Origin: Ottelia alismoides
Taxonomy: Eukaryota > Streptophyta > Magnoliopsida > Alismatales > Hydrocharitaceae
Direction: 5' to 3'
DNA length: 64,000 nucleotides
Assembly: GCA_037367405.1 (NCBI GenBank)
Contig: JAZKJV010004148.1
Span: forward strand, 2,170,501-2,234,500
Below are positions 22,616-36,284 of this stretch, one piece after another; the stretch's first letter is position 1, and each line of letters opens with the position of its first letter. The notes below the pieces were generated by a model, which did not search any database, was not told where the DNA came from, and saw only the letters and a list, made by a program, of their open reading frames with translations. Made by a program: the position numbers and the translations under genes.

Positions 22616-25171
22616 TGTTGGACATGCGAGCCCATGATGAGCTATTATGCAATAAATGTTATTACAAATATCATTCCTTAATATAAAATAAAGAATAACA
22701 AATTTACATAGTAGGTCCCCTAGTACAATTTGGGTTATGTGCTTTGGCCATCTTAATGATCATACAACCGTTGATTCAATTGTTGAGTCATAGATATTGG
22801 TTCTTGGATGAATATCTAAAGGGTTAGATTGACGACTCATCAAGCACAATCAAATGATTATTAAGGGATGATCTCCATCTTGAGTATTAGATGACAATCC
22901 TTTCTCATTAGGTTGATATCTGACTGACCGCTTGATGCAGGTCCTCAGCAAGGGAATAGAGATTCAGAGGTGTCAGATTAGTTAGGTCAGATAGTTGACT
23001 TAATGAGATCGAGATAACCAAAGTCTTATGTCATATACTGTCATGATACAAGCACACATCCTCTGATCGGAGACAGATGTGTTACTTTATTGTAAGTGTG
23101 TTCATTTGGGAGACCAATATGTTGATGACGTAATAAAGGTCTATACACCAGTGAGCTAGTGTGCATATGAGGGCATATGAGTAATACGAACTCTCAAAGG
23201 GATCATACATGTTCACTTATGAACCAGAAGACATGAGCTCACTCATGAGGTATTAGGACCGATCGAATTCCGTACATGGTCGTCATTCTTTAGAAGCATG
23301 ACAAGAATTTGTTTGTATTATATTTGCTTTTGGAAAGCATACGATCGATACCATCTCCCAATGATCAAGAATGAGAAACTTGATGATGAAATCCTAAATA
23401 TGACAATGTAATATTGATCTATATCTTCGGGTTTATCATAGGTCTTCCAAAATGCAGGAGGTACATATTTTAAGAATACATGAGGGTGATGTGATCATAA
23501 ATGATTGTATAACCATGACACTTCCATTTCGAGCGAGTGATGAAATATTTATGGACTTTTGTGACTCCACTCAGTAGAGAAGTGATCTGATATTGGTCCA
23601 AGTGTTGGACATTGTTCTGAATGAGACACATTTACAATGAGAACATAGATTTACAGCCTTGATTTAAATCAAGAATCAATGAGAGGTCCATGAGATCTGG
23701 ATTTGAGATGTGATCTTAACATCCAAGTCACTATATGTGGAATGTACAATCACCCTGTCCGTATCTCTAGGTATCTGCGAAGAAAGCATATTATTCTTGA
23801 CAGAGTTCAAGAATAATTCCAATGTTGAATTATATCTAAGCATTAAGAAATGGATAATTAAATGCGATTTAGTTATCGTGGATAATGTGAATTTAATTCA
23901 TATTATCTTAATGCGTGAGAATGGTAATCCAATATAAATAAATGCTATTTAATTATTATGAATATGAATAATGTAATAACACTATCTAATTTTTCATATA
24001 TATTATAATGTGATTTATAATATAATAGAGAGATACTATTGTGATTTATATTTCTTGATTAATTATTTATTTGAATTGGATACACATTAGATGATTAATT
24101 GAAAATAAAATTTACAATTTTGTTTTGGAATGTGAACGTGATTCACACTTTTCCAGTGGCATGATTGCAATATTGACAAGATAATTATGAACTTTTTTGT
24201 GAAATAATTTACAACAAGTGTTGTAAAAATTGGAGATATCATGAGATAATGACATCGCATGAGATAATGAGGAGATTGACCAATTCTAGCATAAGATGGT
24301 GGACGGACATCAACTTCCATTAGGAGTGGGTGGCCATCCTCCTCCCTTTTTTTAGGATGAGAGGAATCTTCTCCTCTATCTCGAAGATTAACTAACTTAA
24401 TTTCGAATTAATTTATATTGATTTATCAATATACATTAACTTAATTATTATTGTGTTTTTACGACAAGATCATGGCCATTGAAGGAAACATAAATCAATC
24501 TCACCCATTAGTTTAGTGTTGTCCATGGATTGAGAACCATGGACTCCCAAAGCCACATATAAGAAGAGGAACCCCATGCTCTTCAAAGTTACGACAAAAA
24601 CAATACAACTCCTCTCTCTATCTCATTCTCATGCCAAGCCCTCACTCTCTCCTTGAGTGGCCATACACTCCATCCCTAGAGAGAAGGTCATCGTCGTCAT
24701 CCCATCATCGCTGTGTTGTCGCTTCGATAACTTTTGGATCTCCATCTTCTCTGGTGTGTCTCGCTCGTGATGAAGGCATTGAATCTCTTGGGACTAGATC
24801 AGGAGATCCATTGCTTGAATTAATGACTTGGATTACGAGAAGCACACGACTCATTTTCGCGCTCGCAAGAGTGTCCCCCGACGAAACGAAATTGAGACAG
24901 GAGGTCTCTTCTCTTAGAGGCTCGATCGCTACCACACTACAAGAGGTATTCCTTTATCTATTATGTGGTTAGATGAAACGATCCAATAAGTGTTCTTCGA
25001 TCATGTGGTTTCATCGATTAATATTTTTTAAATTCTATTGAACCGCGTAACCAGTGTGACTAGTCACTCTCGATCGTATATGATGTGATCCTCATGCTTC
25101 TGTGATGCGCTTTAGGATTCTTCTGTATCCTTCATTTAGTTCGTAGGGTCGCACCTCACTCAGTCTCAACA
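22616..25171 (+). mobile_element. Ty1/copia 3' LTR (unit A), 2,556 bp
   Basis: It begins TGTTGGACATGC and ends GTCTCAACA, giving a terminal inverted repeat TGTTG..CAACA. It is homologous to 30,175-32,742 (its duplicate) and more distantly to 8,225-10,755. It carries the promoter palindrome and TATA signal near 24,522-24,562. No 5' LTR partner is seen in the unit. Confidence 0.88.
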
Positions 25172-25996
25172 AACACCTGAAAACAATGAGGGCTTTATGA
25201 ACCCAAAACAATGATGTCCATTTATTAGTAGTTCCCTTGTTTTATTTTTTTGGATTTCAATTTTTTTGAGTATTTTCAAGGCAATTTGCCTGGCGATTTT
25301 TGTGTATTTCCTTTTAAGTCCTAGGTGAGCAAAATATAGAGGGTGAGAGTGGTAAAGCAATGCAAGTGAAGACGAGGTTGGAAATGTAAACCTAGTCTCA
25401 AATGATGCATGCAAAGTAAGAAGACTCACATTGCTTCTTATCGCTCTCCATTTGGGATGCAAAATCGGAATTTTAAATATGTACACATCATGGGCAGTAT
25501 GCAAAGAGAGAAAGCATCCTAAGCAAGAATTATTATTATAGAGAAGAACCAATTGCTGACTACTCAAAATGATGTATAGAAGAACAAAAGGCAAGCTCTT
25601 GCATCCAGGCGCACTAGACAAGAGTCGAGGCTGTCACCATAGACTGAGAAGTCATCCATAAAAACCTCGAGGAATCTGCCAAACATATTGGCAAAAACTA
25701 CATGCATGCTACTTTAGAATGTGGCAGGGGCATTGCACAGACAAACGGGCATTCTTCGAAAAGCATAGGTGTTAAATGGATAAGCGGGGAATATCGAGGG
25801 AAAGAATGTACAAACTCAACGACTCGACTTGTCCTCCCCTATACATAGGGTAAAAGATCACTAAGTATAGAAAAAGAATATCAACAAGTTGAAGACATGA
25901 GAGGGAATACAAGAAATAAAAAGAAATGAAAACGCGAAAAATGAACGAAATGGATGACATCACTCCCCTTATACTTAGGGTAAAGGACCCCATAGA
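25172..25996 (-). pseudogene. scrambled Athila fragments: leader piece, RT piece, hairpin region (unit A)
   Basis: On the minus strand, right to left, it holds pieces of the post-pol hairpin region (about 25,800-25,990, with 'tatacttagggtaaa'). Next comes an RT fragment with CNAPATF and FMDD (about 25,620-25,770), then leader-like sequence (about 25,172-25,600). That is not the order of a normal element, so deletions and joins occurred before the duplication. The ORF at 25,166-25,621 is not a recognisable protein. Confidence 0.65.
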
Positions 25997-26229
25997 ATGG
26001 TCTGTCCCACTCCCATCAGTACTGGCCATCACAGGGAAGGGATAACGCTTGAAGGGATCATGATGTATTCTTCTAATTATTAAAATTCAAATAATACGTA
26101 TTTTTTAGATAATACCATACTTTCAAGTAACAATCAAGTTTGTTGGTTGATTGAATTGGATTAATTATTTATTTACTATGATTAAATTAGTTAAATCCAA
26201 TTATGGATCGAATTGGGAATGCAAGTTGA

Positions 26230-26631
26230 ATGCAAGGCAGAATGTCTTTCCACTTCTTTTTATCTGAGTTGCATGTTGTCATATTATTGGGATCTGACAA
26301 AGATAAGAAAGGAGATCTCGAATCTTACTTGAGATATATTAGTAAGTATATCTCTAACACAGAAAGTGATTTAGGGACTGAACATTCGGTGTTGACAAGG
26401 CAAGTCAACTTTGATATTAAAATTCCTAAATCAAAGGAAAATATGTATATATATTTATTTATATATCTATGCAAATTTCTTATTGCATATAATCCTTCAT
26501 TAAACCCACTCAATACTGTACTCAAAATAACCAGTAAAATATTAAGGATTGGATCTATGATCAAGATATTGTATGGACACATATTGTATGTGGTTGCAAT
26601 GTACAAGTGTTCATGTAATAATGAGAAATGA
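26230..26631 (+). CDS. small ORF of unknown nature (unit B)
   Basis: The 133-codon frame corresponds to the 70-codon frame at 18,667-18,879; it lacks the early stop and reads on through AT-rich sequence. The shared part covers GSDKDKKGD to NFDIKIPK. No domain is recognisable. It is probably not a functional gene, but it is the only frame kept open in both units upstream of the copia remnant. Confidence 0.2.
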   Translation: MQGRMSFHFFLSELHVVILLGSDKDKKGDLESYLRYISKYISNTESDLGTEHSVLTRQVNFDIKIPKSKENMYIYLFIYLCKFLIAYNPSLNPLNTVLKITSKILRIGSMIKILYGHILYVVAMYKCSCNNEK

Positions 26632-27459
26632 CAATTAATTAGACAAAAGGACAATAACCTAGGGTTTGTGTGTCTCTATAGTCTTGATCTCTCATCAAAT
26701 TTACTTTGGAAGTGACATGTCGATGATAATCGTAATTGTCAAATAATCCTTATAAAATCTAAGATGTTTCTAGCATAAATATGTGCTCTCAACATTTATT
26801 CATGAATGACATAGTTCACTACATGATGCAGTAATGGTGGTTCGATAAGAGGTGATATACTAAAAAATGTTTGAGTACCCACCCGAACCAAAGGCCTTAA
26901 GAGTTAACAAGTATGCAGATACGATGAGTGTCATCATTCTACTATCTATACTCAAGTCAATCATGAAGCTTCATAATATTCATATTGTATGAATTGAATG
27001 AAGCATGTATAAATGTTGAAATACTCTTATATTGAAATATTTTGATTTTAACATAACATATATTTTGTCTTAATCAATGGTTGTTAATAGATGATGAGAG
27101 CACAGTGGAAGCATGGTTGAACCCAATTTAGAAAAAAAGCAAAAGAGTTTTCTGCACTTTTATGACATCCATACGTATGACATCCAAAGCTTGAATGAAT
27201 GCCAATACTACAATAAGTCGATGTGTTGATAGTATGACTATCAAGTCTATCTAGGATCCTCAGAGAAGGACTCGCATAGTGCATCAAAATAATCTATATC
27301 TACATATCATCATTGAAATCTATTTTCTTATTTGATATGATCAAAGTCTGATAATTGTATCTCATTCTTCTAATAACGCTTGCAATTGATTGCATATGTT
27401 TTAGAAGACCAGAAAATTTGATCTTAAGGTTTTATAGTCATCTACATGGATATTAACAC
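26632..27459. other. unrecognised region, copy of 19,075-19,900
   Basis: AT-rich, shared with unit A, and without coding signal. By position it may be the copia leader and gag region. Confidence 0.4.
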
Positions 27460-30160
27460 AATTGTTGCAACAATCTTTATTAGATAGATAAACTTTATAA
27501 TTTCAGTGGTATAGCCATTACTCTTATAGATTGTCTCTATGACCTAGATATTAGAATAAGCATAATGTTTATTTCTAAATGTAAGAAATAAACATGAATT
27601 CTGGAATAGACCTATCATAAAGAGTTACGATAGATATATTTCAGATAGTAATATAATATATAGAGGATTCTACTAAATTAGAATATCAATAAATGGTTCA
27701 TTATCATTTCTAATTATGAAAAATAAACATTAAAAGATCAATAGGAGAATGAAGATCATTTGACAGTGATCTGACATTTAGCCTTGGATATATGTCTATT
27801 GATGGGATCAACATACTAGTAAGAGATGAAGCTTTAGAATGTCTGAAATTTCAAATCTTACATACTTTTGAATATTGTATTAAAAGTAGAAAATTTCCAA
27901 TTCACCCTTCACTGCAAATGGTGTTAGATGCCAAGGTATTCCAGATCTCATACATATTGATGTATGTGGATCATCTATATCATAATAAACATAAATGATA
28001 TGTGATATCTATTGAAGATTATTTGTGATATGAGATTTCCTCCCATCACCTTAAAAACCTTTGAAACATTTAAAGATTTCACAAATTTGGTTTAGAACCA
28101 ACGTCTGAAGGAAGATGAATTGAATTTGATCTAACCTAGGTAGCTTTCACCTATTAGATGACTTAAAGGAATACCTTATGGAAATATGTCCTATCTCACT
28201 ACTCCTAATACACCTAAACTCAACAGAGTTATAGGGAGATACAATTAGATCATGTGTGATACAATATGATCAATCATGAATCGTAGCATAATTATCTCTT
28301 AGTTTTCAGGTGCATATCATAGAAAAGACTACAATATCTACCCTTAATAAGATTCCATGCATATCTAAATCTGAACATCCTCATAAGCTATGGTTTGGAA
28401 CCTAGCGTAGTGTTGGATACTTAAGGATTTACAGTTGCTTGGTTCATAGCTTTGTTATGAATGTAAGTAAGCTGGAATCTAGCACCAAAGAGTGCTACTT
28501 CATTAGGAAAATAGAAGTTGGTATTCGATACCTACTTTATGACCTTGAGATTTTTAAAATATCTCTTCTCTAAGTATATGATTCTTAGAAGATGGCTCTC
28601 TTGAGAATCACGATGAAAATGAAGTGATGGAACTCATTTAATCTTGAGAAGATAATGTGGCTCCTCAAATTGGAAACTAAAAGAACAATTAAAGATCAAA
28701 CACTAATACATCTTCAAATGAGTTTGAGGATGGATTCTATGTGTCAGTTAAGTCTGAAAAAGATCTAACTTCATGTTATGAAGCTTTTGAGGATCATGAC
28801 ATGGAAAGATGGATGTTAGCAATAATGTCTAAAGTAGACTTCATATACAAGTGTTGTATATAGACCCTCGATGATACACATATAATAGGTGTAAATGGAT
28901 CTTCAAGAGAAAGAGGAAACCTGATGAGAAGGTAGAGACCTTCAAAGCACGGCTCGTAGCCATGAACTACACACCAAAGAGAAGACATTGGTTGCAATGA
29001 GACTTGCCCTTCAGTGACCATGCTTAAACCCATAAAAATATTGCTAACTATAGCTACACAACTTGACTTTGACATCTTCAAGATGGAAGTCAATATTGCA
29101 TTCCTCTATGAATACCTCTCTGAGGTTATCCATATGAAGTAGCCCCAAGGTTTCGTAGTTGAGGAAAGTAAGATGTGTTAGTTGAACAACTCCATTTATG
29201 GACTCAAATAAGCTTCTTGTTGTTGAAACATCAGATTACGAGAAATAATAAATGTTATGATTTTAGAAAGAACCTAGATAGACCATGTTAAGCTCAGTCA
29301 GAATGCCACTATGTTCATCGTGCTAAATGTAGATGGTATCCTAATCATTTGGAATGATTTAAGGATAGTAATGAGTGTTTATAATTTTGTTATTCCATAC
29401 CTTGAGATATGTTCTCAAGGATACCTTGTAGATCTTAGTTCTGAAGTTGTTTAGAAGCAAAGAGAAGAGGATATTGGGACCGTCACATTAGTGGTACATC
29501 TTGGACACTTTCATTTTCCAGAAAATTCCCATAGAGGCTTCATTTCCTTAAGATATGATATTGACCTATCTAAGGGTATAGCACCTCAAAAGAGTTTAGA
29601 AAGTGAATACCCTAGTGCATCAGCTTTGGGAAGTTTGGTGTATGCTAGATGTGTACAAAAGTCAGACGTTTGTCATGCAGTGGGAGTAGTAAGTTGTTAT
29701 TAATCCTACTATGAAGACAAAACATTTGATTGCATTAATAACAATATCATCGATGAGGAAAGACTTTCGAGATAGTGATCTATGATATTATTTTCAAGAA
29801 CATAAGACTTTATAGAAAGCGATCTGAATGGTCTTAATGACAGATACCTTAGGATATAGAGATCTCTAGGAATAAGGGTATTTTGTTAAGGAAAATGGAT
29901 AATTCATATTGGTTATAATGATTATTGAATTGTATCATTAAAGACACTATAATGAACAAGATTGAGTGTTGATTGCCTAGGATGCAACATTTACATTTGA
30001 TGCGAGCACTGTTACTAGGAGATATGCATGTCCCATAAAAGGACTTGGCATAATCTCTTAGGAAAAGAGTCATTAATCAACTAACCTAGCTATTTTTCTA
30101 AATAGCCTATGATTATCACATGAGTGTGGGTTTAAAGATTAGCCCGTTAATGACTCTTTC
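27460..30160 (+). pseudogene. degenerate Ty1/copia pol (unit B)
   Basis: This is the duplicate of 19,901-22,600, with the same domain order and mostly the same breaks. The GAG-pre-integrase frame is 27,792-27,998, RT is about 28,860-29,520, and the RNase H piece is 29,491-29,703. Shared defects show that the copia copy was already dead before the duplication. Confidence 0.8.
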
Positions 30161-30174
30161 TGCTAGTCGGAGAT

Positions 30175-32742
30175 TGTTGGACATGCGAGCCAACGGCGAG
30201 CTATTATGCAATAAATGTTATTACAAATATCATTCCCTGATATAAAATAAAGAATAACAAATTTGCATAATAGGTCCCTTATTACAATTAGGGTTATGTG
30301 CTATGTCCATCTTAATGATCATACAACCGTTAATTCAATTGTTCAATCATAGATATTGGTGCTTAGATGAATATCTAAAGGGTTAGATTGACAACTCGTC
30401 AAGCACAATCAAATAATTATTAAGGGATGATCTCCATCTTGAGTAGGATATGGCAATCCTTTCTCATTAGGTTGATATCTGACCGACCTCTAGATGTAGG
30501 TCCTCAACATGGGAATAGAGATACATAGGTGTCAGATTAGTTAGGTCTGAGAGTTGACTTAATGAGATCGAGATAACCAAAGTCTTATGTCATATACTGT
30601 CATGATACAAGCACACATCCTCTGATCGGAGACAGATGTGTTACTTTATTCTAAGTGTGTTCATTTGGTAGACCAATATGTTGATGACGTAACAAAGGTC
30701 TATACACCAATGAGCTGATGTGCATATGAGGGCATATGAGTAATACGAAATCTCAAAGGGATCATACAGTTTCACTTGTGAACCAGAAGACATGAGATCA
30801 CTCATGAGGTATTAGGACCGATCAAATTCCGTACATGGTTGTCGTGCTTTGGAAGAATGACAAGAATTTGTTTGTATTATATATGCTTTTGGAAATCATA
30901 CGATCTATACCAACTCCCAACGATCAAGAATGAGAAACTTGATGATGAAACTCGAAAGACGACAATGTAAAGTTGATCTATGTCTTCGGGTTTATCATAG
31001 GTCTTCCAGTATGCAGGAGGTACATGTATTAAGAATACATGATGTTGATGTGATCATAAATGATTGTATAACCGTGACGCTTCCATTTCGAGCGAGTGAT
31101 GAAATATTTAGGGATTTTTATGACTCCACTCAGTAGAGAAGTGATGTGATATTGATCCAAGTGTTGGACACTGTTATGAATGAGACTCGGATACAATGAG
31201 AACATAGATTTACGGCCTTGATTTAAATCAAGAATCAATGAGAGTTCCATGAGATCTGGATTTGAGATGTGATCTTAATATCCAAGTCACTATACGTGGA
31301 ATGTACAATCGCCCTATTCTTATCTCCAGGTATCTACGAAGAAAGCATATTATTCTTGAAAGAGTTCAAGAATAATTCCATTGTTGAATTATATCTAAGC
31401 ATTAAGAAATGGATAATTAAATGTGATTTAGTTATCGTGGATAATGTGAATTTGATTCATATTATCTTAATACATGAGAATGGTAATCCAATATAAATAA
31501 ATGTGATTTAATTATTATGAATATGAATAATGTGGATAGCACGATCCAATTTTTCATATATATTATAATGTGATTTATAATATAATAGAGAGATACTATT
31601 TTGATTTATATTTGTTGATTAATAATTTATTTTAATTGGGTTCACATTGGATGATTAATTGAAAATAAAATTTACAATTTTGTTTTGGAGTGTAAACGTG
31701 ATTCACATTTTTCCAGTGGCATGATTGCAATATTCACAAGATAATTATGATTTTTTTTGTGAAATAATTTACAACAAGTGTTGTAAATGTTGGAGATATC
31801 ATGAGATAATGAGATCGCATTAGATAATGAGGAGATTGACCAATTCTACCATTAGATGGTGGACGGCCATCAACTTGCATTAGGAGTGGGCGACCATCCC
31901 CCTCCCCTTTTTTAGGGATGAGAGGAATCTTATCCTCTATCTCCAAGATTAAATGATTTAATTTGGAATTAATTTATTTTGATTTATCAATGTACATTAA
32001 CTTAAATAAAATTAATTATTATTGTATTTTGACGACAAGATCATGGCCATTGAAGGAAACACAAATCAATCTCATCCATTAATTTAGTGTTGTCCATGGA
32101 TTGAGAACCATGGACTCCCAAAGCCATATATAAGAAGAGGCACCCCTTGCTCTTCAAAGTTACGACAACAACAATACAACTCCTCTCTCTTTCTCATTTT
32201 CATGCCAAGCCCTCACTCGCTCCTTGAAATGCCATCACCTACATCCCAAGAGAGAAGGTTGTCATCGTCATCGCATCGTCGTTGTGTTGTCGCTTCGACA
32301 ACTTTTGGATATCCATCTTCTCTGGTACGTCTCGCTCATGATGAAGGCATTCAATCTCGTGGGACTAGATAAGGAGATCTATTGCTTGAATTAATGACTT
32401 GGATTACGAGAAGCACATGACTCATCTCCACGCTCGCAAGAGTCTCCATCGATGAAATGAAATTCAGACAGGAGGTATCTTCTCTTAGAGGCTCGATCGC
32501 TACCACACTACAAGAGGTATTCCTTTATCGATTATGTGGTTAGATGAAACGATCCAATAAGTGTTCTTGGATCATGTGATTTCATCGATTAAACTTTTTT
32601 AAATTCTGTTGAACCGTGTAACGAGTGTGACTAGTCGCTCTAGATCGTATTTGATGAGATCCTCATGCTTCCGTGATGCGCTTCAGGATTCTTCCATATC
32701 CTTCATCTAGTCCGTAGGGTTGCACCTCACTTAGTCTCAACA
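30175..32742 (+). mobile_element. Ty1/copia 3' LTR (unit B), 2,568 bp
   Basis: It runs from TGTTGGACATGCG to TCTCAACA and is the duplicate of 22,616-25,171. It is preceded by the PPT-like AGTCGGAGAT. It keeps the palindrome and TATA region near 32,092-32,135. Confidence 0.88.
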
Positions 32743-33596
32743 GACACCTGAAAACAATGAGGGCTTTATGAACCCAAAACAATGATGTCCATTACCAATT
32801 TTTAATTAGGGTTACATTTTTATTAGTAATTCCCTTGTTTTATTTTTTTTGGATTTCAATTTTTTTGAGTATTTTCAAGGCAATTTGCCTGATGTTTTTT
32901 TTGTATTTCCTTTTAAGTCCTAGGTGAGCAAAAGATAGAGGGTGAGAGTGGTAAAGCAATGCAAGTGAATATGAGGTTGGAAATGTAAACCTAGTCTCAA
33001 ATTAAGCAAGAAAAGTAAGAAGACTCACATTGCTTCCTATCGCTCTCCATTTGGGATGCAAAACTGGAATTTTAAATATCTACACATCATGGGCAGTATG
33101 CGAAGAGAGAAAGCATCCTAAGCAAGAATTGTTATTATAGAGAAGAACTAATAGTTGACTACTCAAAATGATGTATGTAAGAACAAAATGCAAGCTCTTG
33201 CGTCCAGGCGCACTAGACAAGAGTCGAGGCTGTCACCATAAACTGAGAAGTCGTCCATAAAAACCTCGAGGAATCTGCCAACCATATTGGCAAAAACTAC
33301 ATGCATGCAACTTAAGAATGTGGCAGGGGCATTGCACAGACAAACGAGCATTCTTCAAAAAGCATTGGTGTTGTATGAATAAGCGAGAAAGATCGAGGAA
33401 AAGATTGTATAGACTCAACGACTCAACATGTCCTCCCCTATACATTGGGTAAAAGATCACTGAGTATAGAAAAAGAATATCAACAAGTTGAAGACAAGAG
33501 AGGGAATACAAGAAATAAAAAGAAATGAAAACGCAAAAAAAGAATGAAATGGATGACATCACTCCCCCTATACTTAGGGTAAAGGACCCCTTAGAT
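32743..33596 (-). pseudogene. scrambled Athila fragments (unit B)
   Basis: This is the duplicate of 25,172-25,996. The RT fragment at 33,163-33,351 keeps CNAPATF, FLEVFMDDFSVYGD and SLDSCL. On its left lies minus-strand leader sequence (about 32,750-33,150), and on its right the post-pol hairpin region (about 33,400-33,590). Leader 3' of RT is the wrong order for one element. Confidence 0.7.
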
Positions 33597-36232
33597 CGGC
33601 AAAGGCAAGAGTGATGAAACAAAACGAAAAGAACAATTCAAGTCATTCACCTCCCTTATTTTTAGTATAGAGCATCCTAATTATAGCAAACTCACATGAA
33701 AGAGTTGAATGATAAAAATGCAAGAAGAAAGAATAAAGAACAGATATATACAAAAGAATATTAGATCATGTCTCAGATGCAAAAAATGTCAAAGGATCAT
33801 CGTCTGATACCAAATATATGAAATCCATATATGGACAGGAATGAATCATGATCTACATACGACTTCAGCAATTGTCTGTTCACAATAAATGGTTGTGCGT
33901 CAGATGACAACCCATAGATGACAGTACTACCATTGTGATGCACATCTCTCACAGTGAACGATCTTGACCTTTTTCTTAGTTTGCTAGGAAACAACTTCAA
34001 TTTCGCATCAAACAACCATACTTTCTGATCAGGGATGAAAGCCTTTCTCCTAATATGTCTATCATGCTAATGCTCGACTTTTTCCTTATACATGAGTGAA
34101 TTGTCATATGTGAAATCTTGTAATTCCGGTAATCTGTTTAGATCTACTTTTCTGCTCTGACATGCTCTCATAATACAAATTGCATACTCGGAGTGCATAT
34201 AAAGATTTGCAAATGAACTGAACGGACAAGTTGCAAGGCTTTCCATAAACCAATCTATAGGAAGACGACCCCAATGCAGACTTGTACACCATCTGATAAG
34301 CCCATAGAACTAGTCCAGTATCTGGGACCAGCTCTTCCTATCTCAACGCACAAGTTTCTGAAGTATCGTCTTGATCTCCCTATTTGAAATCTCAACCAAG
34401 CTGTTACTCTGTGGGTGTTAAGGAGACGTGCCTCTATGCTCAATGGTGTACTCCTTCACAAGATTCTTGACATCTCTATTGATGAAATGGCTCCCCCAGC
34501 TGAAATGAGTATCTTCGGTATCCCAAACCGTGCAATAATGTTGTCCTTGAGGAAGGAATAACCATATGGTTCTCAACAACTCAACTGGGGTTTGCCTTCA
34601 CCCAATGATTAATAAAATACACTAAAAGCAGGATGTACTGAAATCGCTGACTGATAAGAAATAGGCCCATGAAGTCTATGCCCCATGCATCAGAAACATC
34701 TAAAATTGGATATCTCTCAAGGGCAAGGTATATTTCGAACTAACGATTCCTCCCATTCTCTAGCAATTAGTACAACCGGAAACATAATATGTAGCATCCT
34801 TAAATAGAGTTGGCCACCACATGCCACATTGAAGTGCCTTCATTGTTGTGCGCTTCACTGAATGATGCCCACCAGCTTTTAGTCTGTGACAATGCCAAAA
34901 CACAGTGGTGTATTCCTCCTGAGGAATGCACCTCCTCTAGATACAATTTGCACACTCACAAAATAGGAATAAATCCACCCACTGGTAAAAATGTATCTAT
35001 GACAGAAATCGGTCTATCTCAATCTTAGGCCAATCTTCTGGAACTTTCATGGAGACAAGATATTTCACAATATCTGCGTACCTAGGGAGTGAGGCAACAT
35101 ACAAGATAGCCTAATCTGGAAAGGTCTTTGATATGGAAAGTAGTAACTGCTCATGGGACTCACTCTAGGCTTGTCTCTAATCTTTAAATCAAGCTCCTGG
35201 AGAAGAAGGATCCATCTAATAAGGCATGGTATGGCATCATTCTTTTCATGTAGGCATCGTATGACAGTATGATCAATGTAACTAATGACTCTACACCCCG
35301 GAATATAAGAGTGTAACTTTTCTAAAGCAAACACTACTGCAAATATCTCCTTTTTTGTAACCGTGTAGTTGTGTTGTGTCTCATCAAGATCTTGCTAGCA
35401 TAGTGTATTGCAAATGATATATCATCCCGTCTCTGCCCTAAAACATCTCCAACTACAAAATCTCACGCGTCCGTCATGATCTCAAAGGGAAGAGACTAAT
35501 CGAGACGTTGAATGACAAGAGCGCTCATAACCATATCTTTCTTCTGATGAAATACAAGGAAGACTTTCTGAACAACAACAAACTCCCTCTGCTTATACAG
35601 AAGCTCAGTCATAGACCTGGAGTTATTGTTGAAGTCCTTAATGATTTGCCTATAGAATCCAATGGGGCCAAGATAAAACCTCAACTACTTCATATCTTGT
35701 GGTGGCTTAAGCTTGGAGAACACATCAATCTTAGTTGGGTCATCCTTCATACCATGTTTCAAGATAATTTCGCATAATACAATCCCATTGGTCACCATAA
35801 AGTGATTCCTCTCCCACAAGATTACTAAGTTTACCTCACAGCATCTCTGGCATACTTAGTCTAAATTAGTAAGACATGAGTCGAAACTATCCCCGTAGGC
35901 TGAGAAAATCATCCATGAAGACCTCAAGGAAACTACCTATCACGTCGGTAAAAACAGACAACATACACCTCTATGATGTAGCAACAATGTTACACAATCC
36001 AAAGGGCATCAGAGTAAAGCTATAGGTGCCAAATGGACATGTAAAAGTAGTCTTCTCCTAATCCTCGGGATCAATTGCTACTTGGTTGTATATTTGGTAT
36101 CCATCCAAGAAATAAAAGAACTCCTTCCCTATCAACTTCTCAATAATCTGATCAATAAATGGCAGTGGAAAGTAATTTTTCTTGGTCATTGAGTTCAGGA
36201 GCCAATAATCTACGCAGATGCACCTACCCACT
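33597..36232 (-). pseudogene. Athila pol remnant: RT, RNase H, integrase
   Basis: Read on the minus strand from about 36,230, RT starts mid-domain (KNYFPLPFIDQII-like block) and has the catalytic FMDD at about 35,915. RNase H covers about 35,500-35,065 (SYIDHTVIRCL, LIRWILLLQELDLKI). Integrase covers about 34,980-33,800, with its C-terminal part at 34,104-34,292 ([10 protein letters not shown]) and 33,797-34,015 (NGSTVIYGLSS, FIVNRQLLK). Many stops and frameshifts occur. Post-pol sequence follows at about 33,600-33,780. The right edge at 36,232 joins, in mid-RT, to the 3' non-coding region of another element, which marks a deletion or recombination breakpoint. Confidence 0.85.
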
Positions 36233-36284
36233 TATTAACACACTCACACAAAGTACGAGTTATGGCTAAAGTATATATGGAATA

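Larger units (their letters stand above)
18431..25996 (+). repeat. tandem duplication unit A (7,566 bp)
   Basis: It runs parallel to 25,997-33,596 at a nearly constant offset of 7,558-7,566 bases over most of its length. Differences by eye are a few per 100 bases. The repeated block starts at 'atggt.tgtcccactcccat' and ends at 'taaaggacccc.taga'. Unit A contains a small ORF, a copia pol remnant, a copia LTR and a minus-strand gypsy mosaic. Confidence 0.92.
25997..33596 (+). repeat. tandem duplication unit B (about 7,600 bp)
   Basis: This is the direct repeat of unit A. The junction lies inside 'tagaatggtctgtccc', where the end of unit A runs straight into the start of unit B. Unit B is slightly longer, mainly because of about 34 extra bases near 32,790-32,830. 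Confidence 0.92.
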
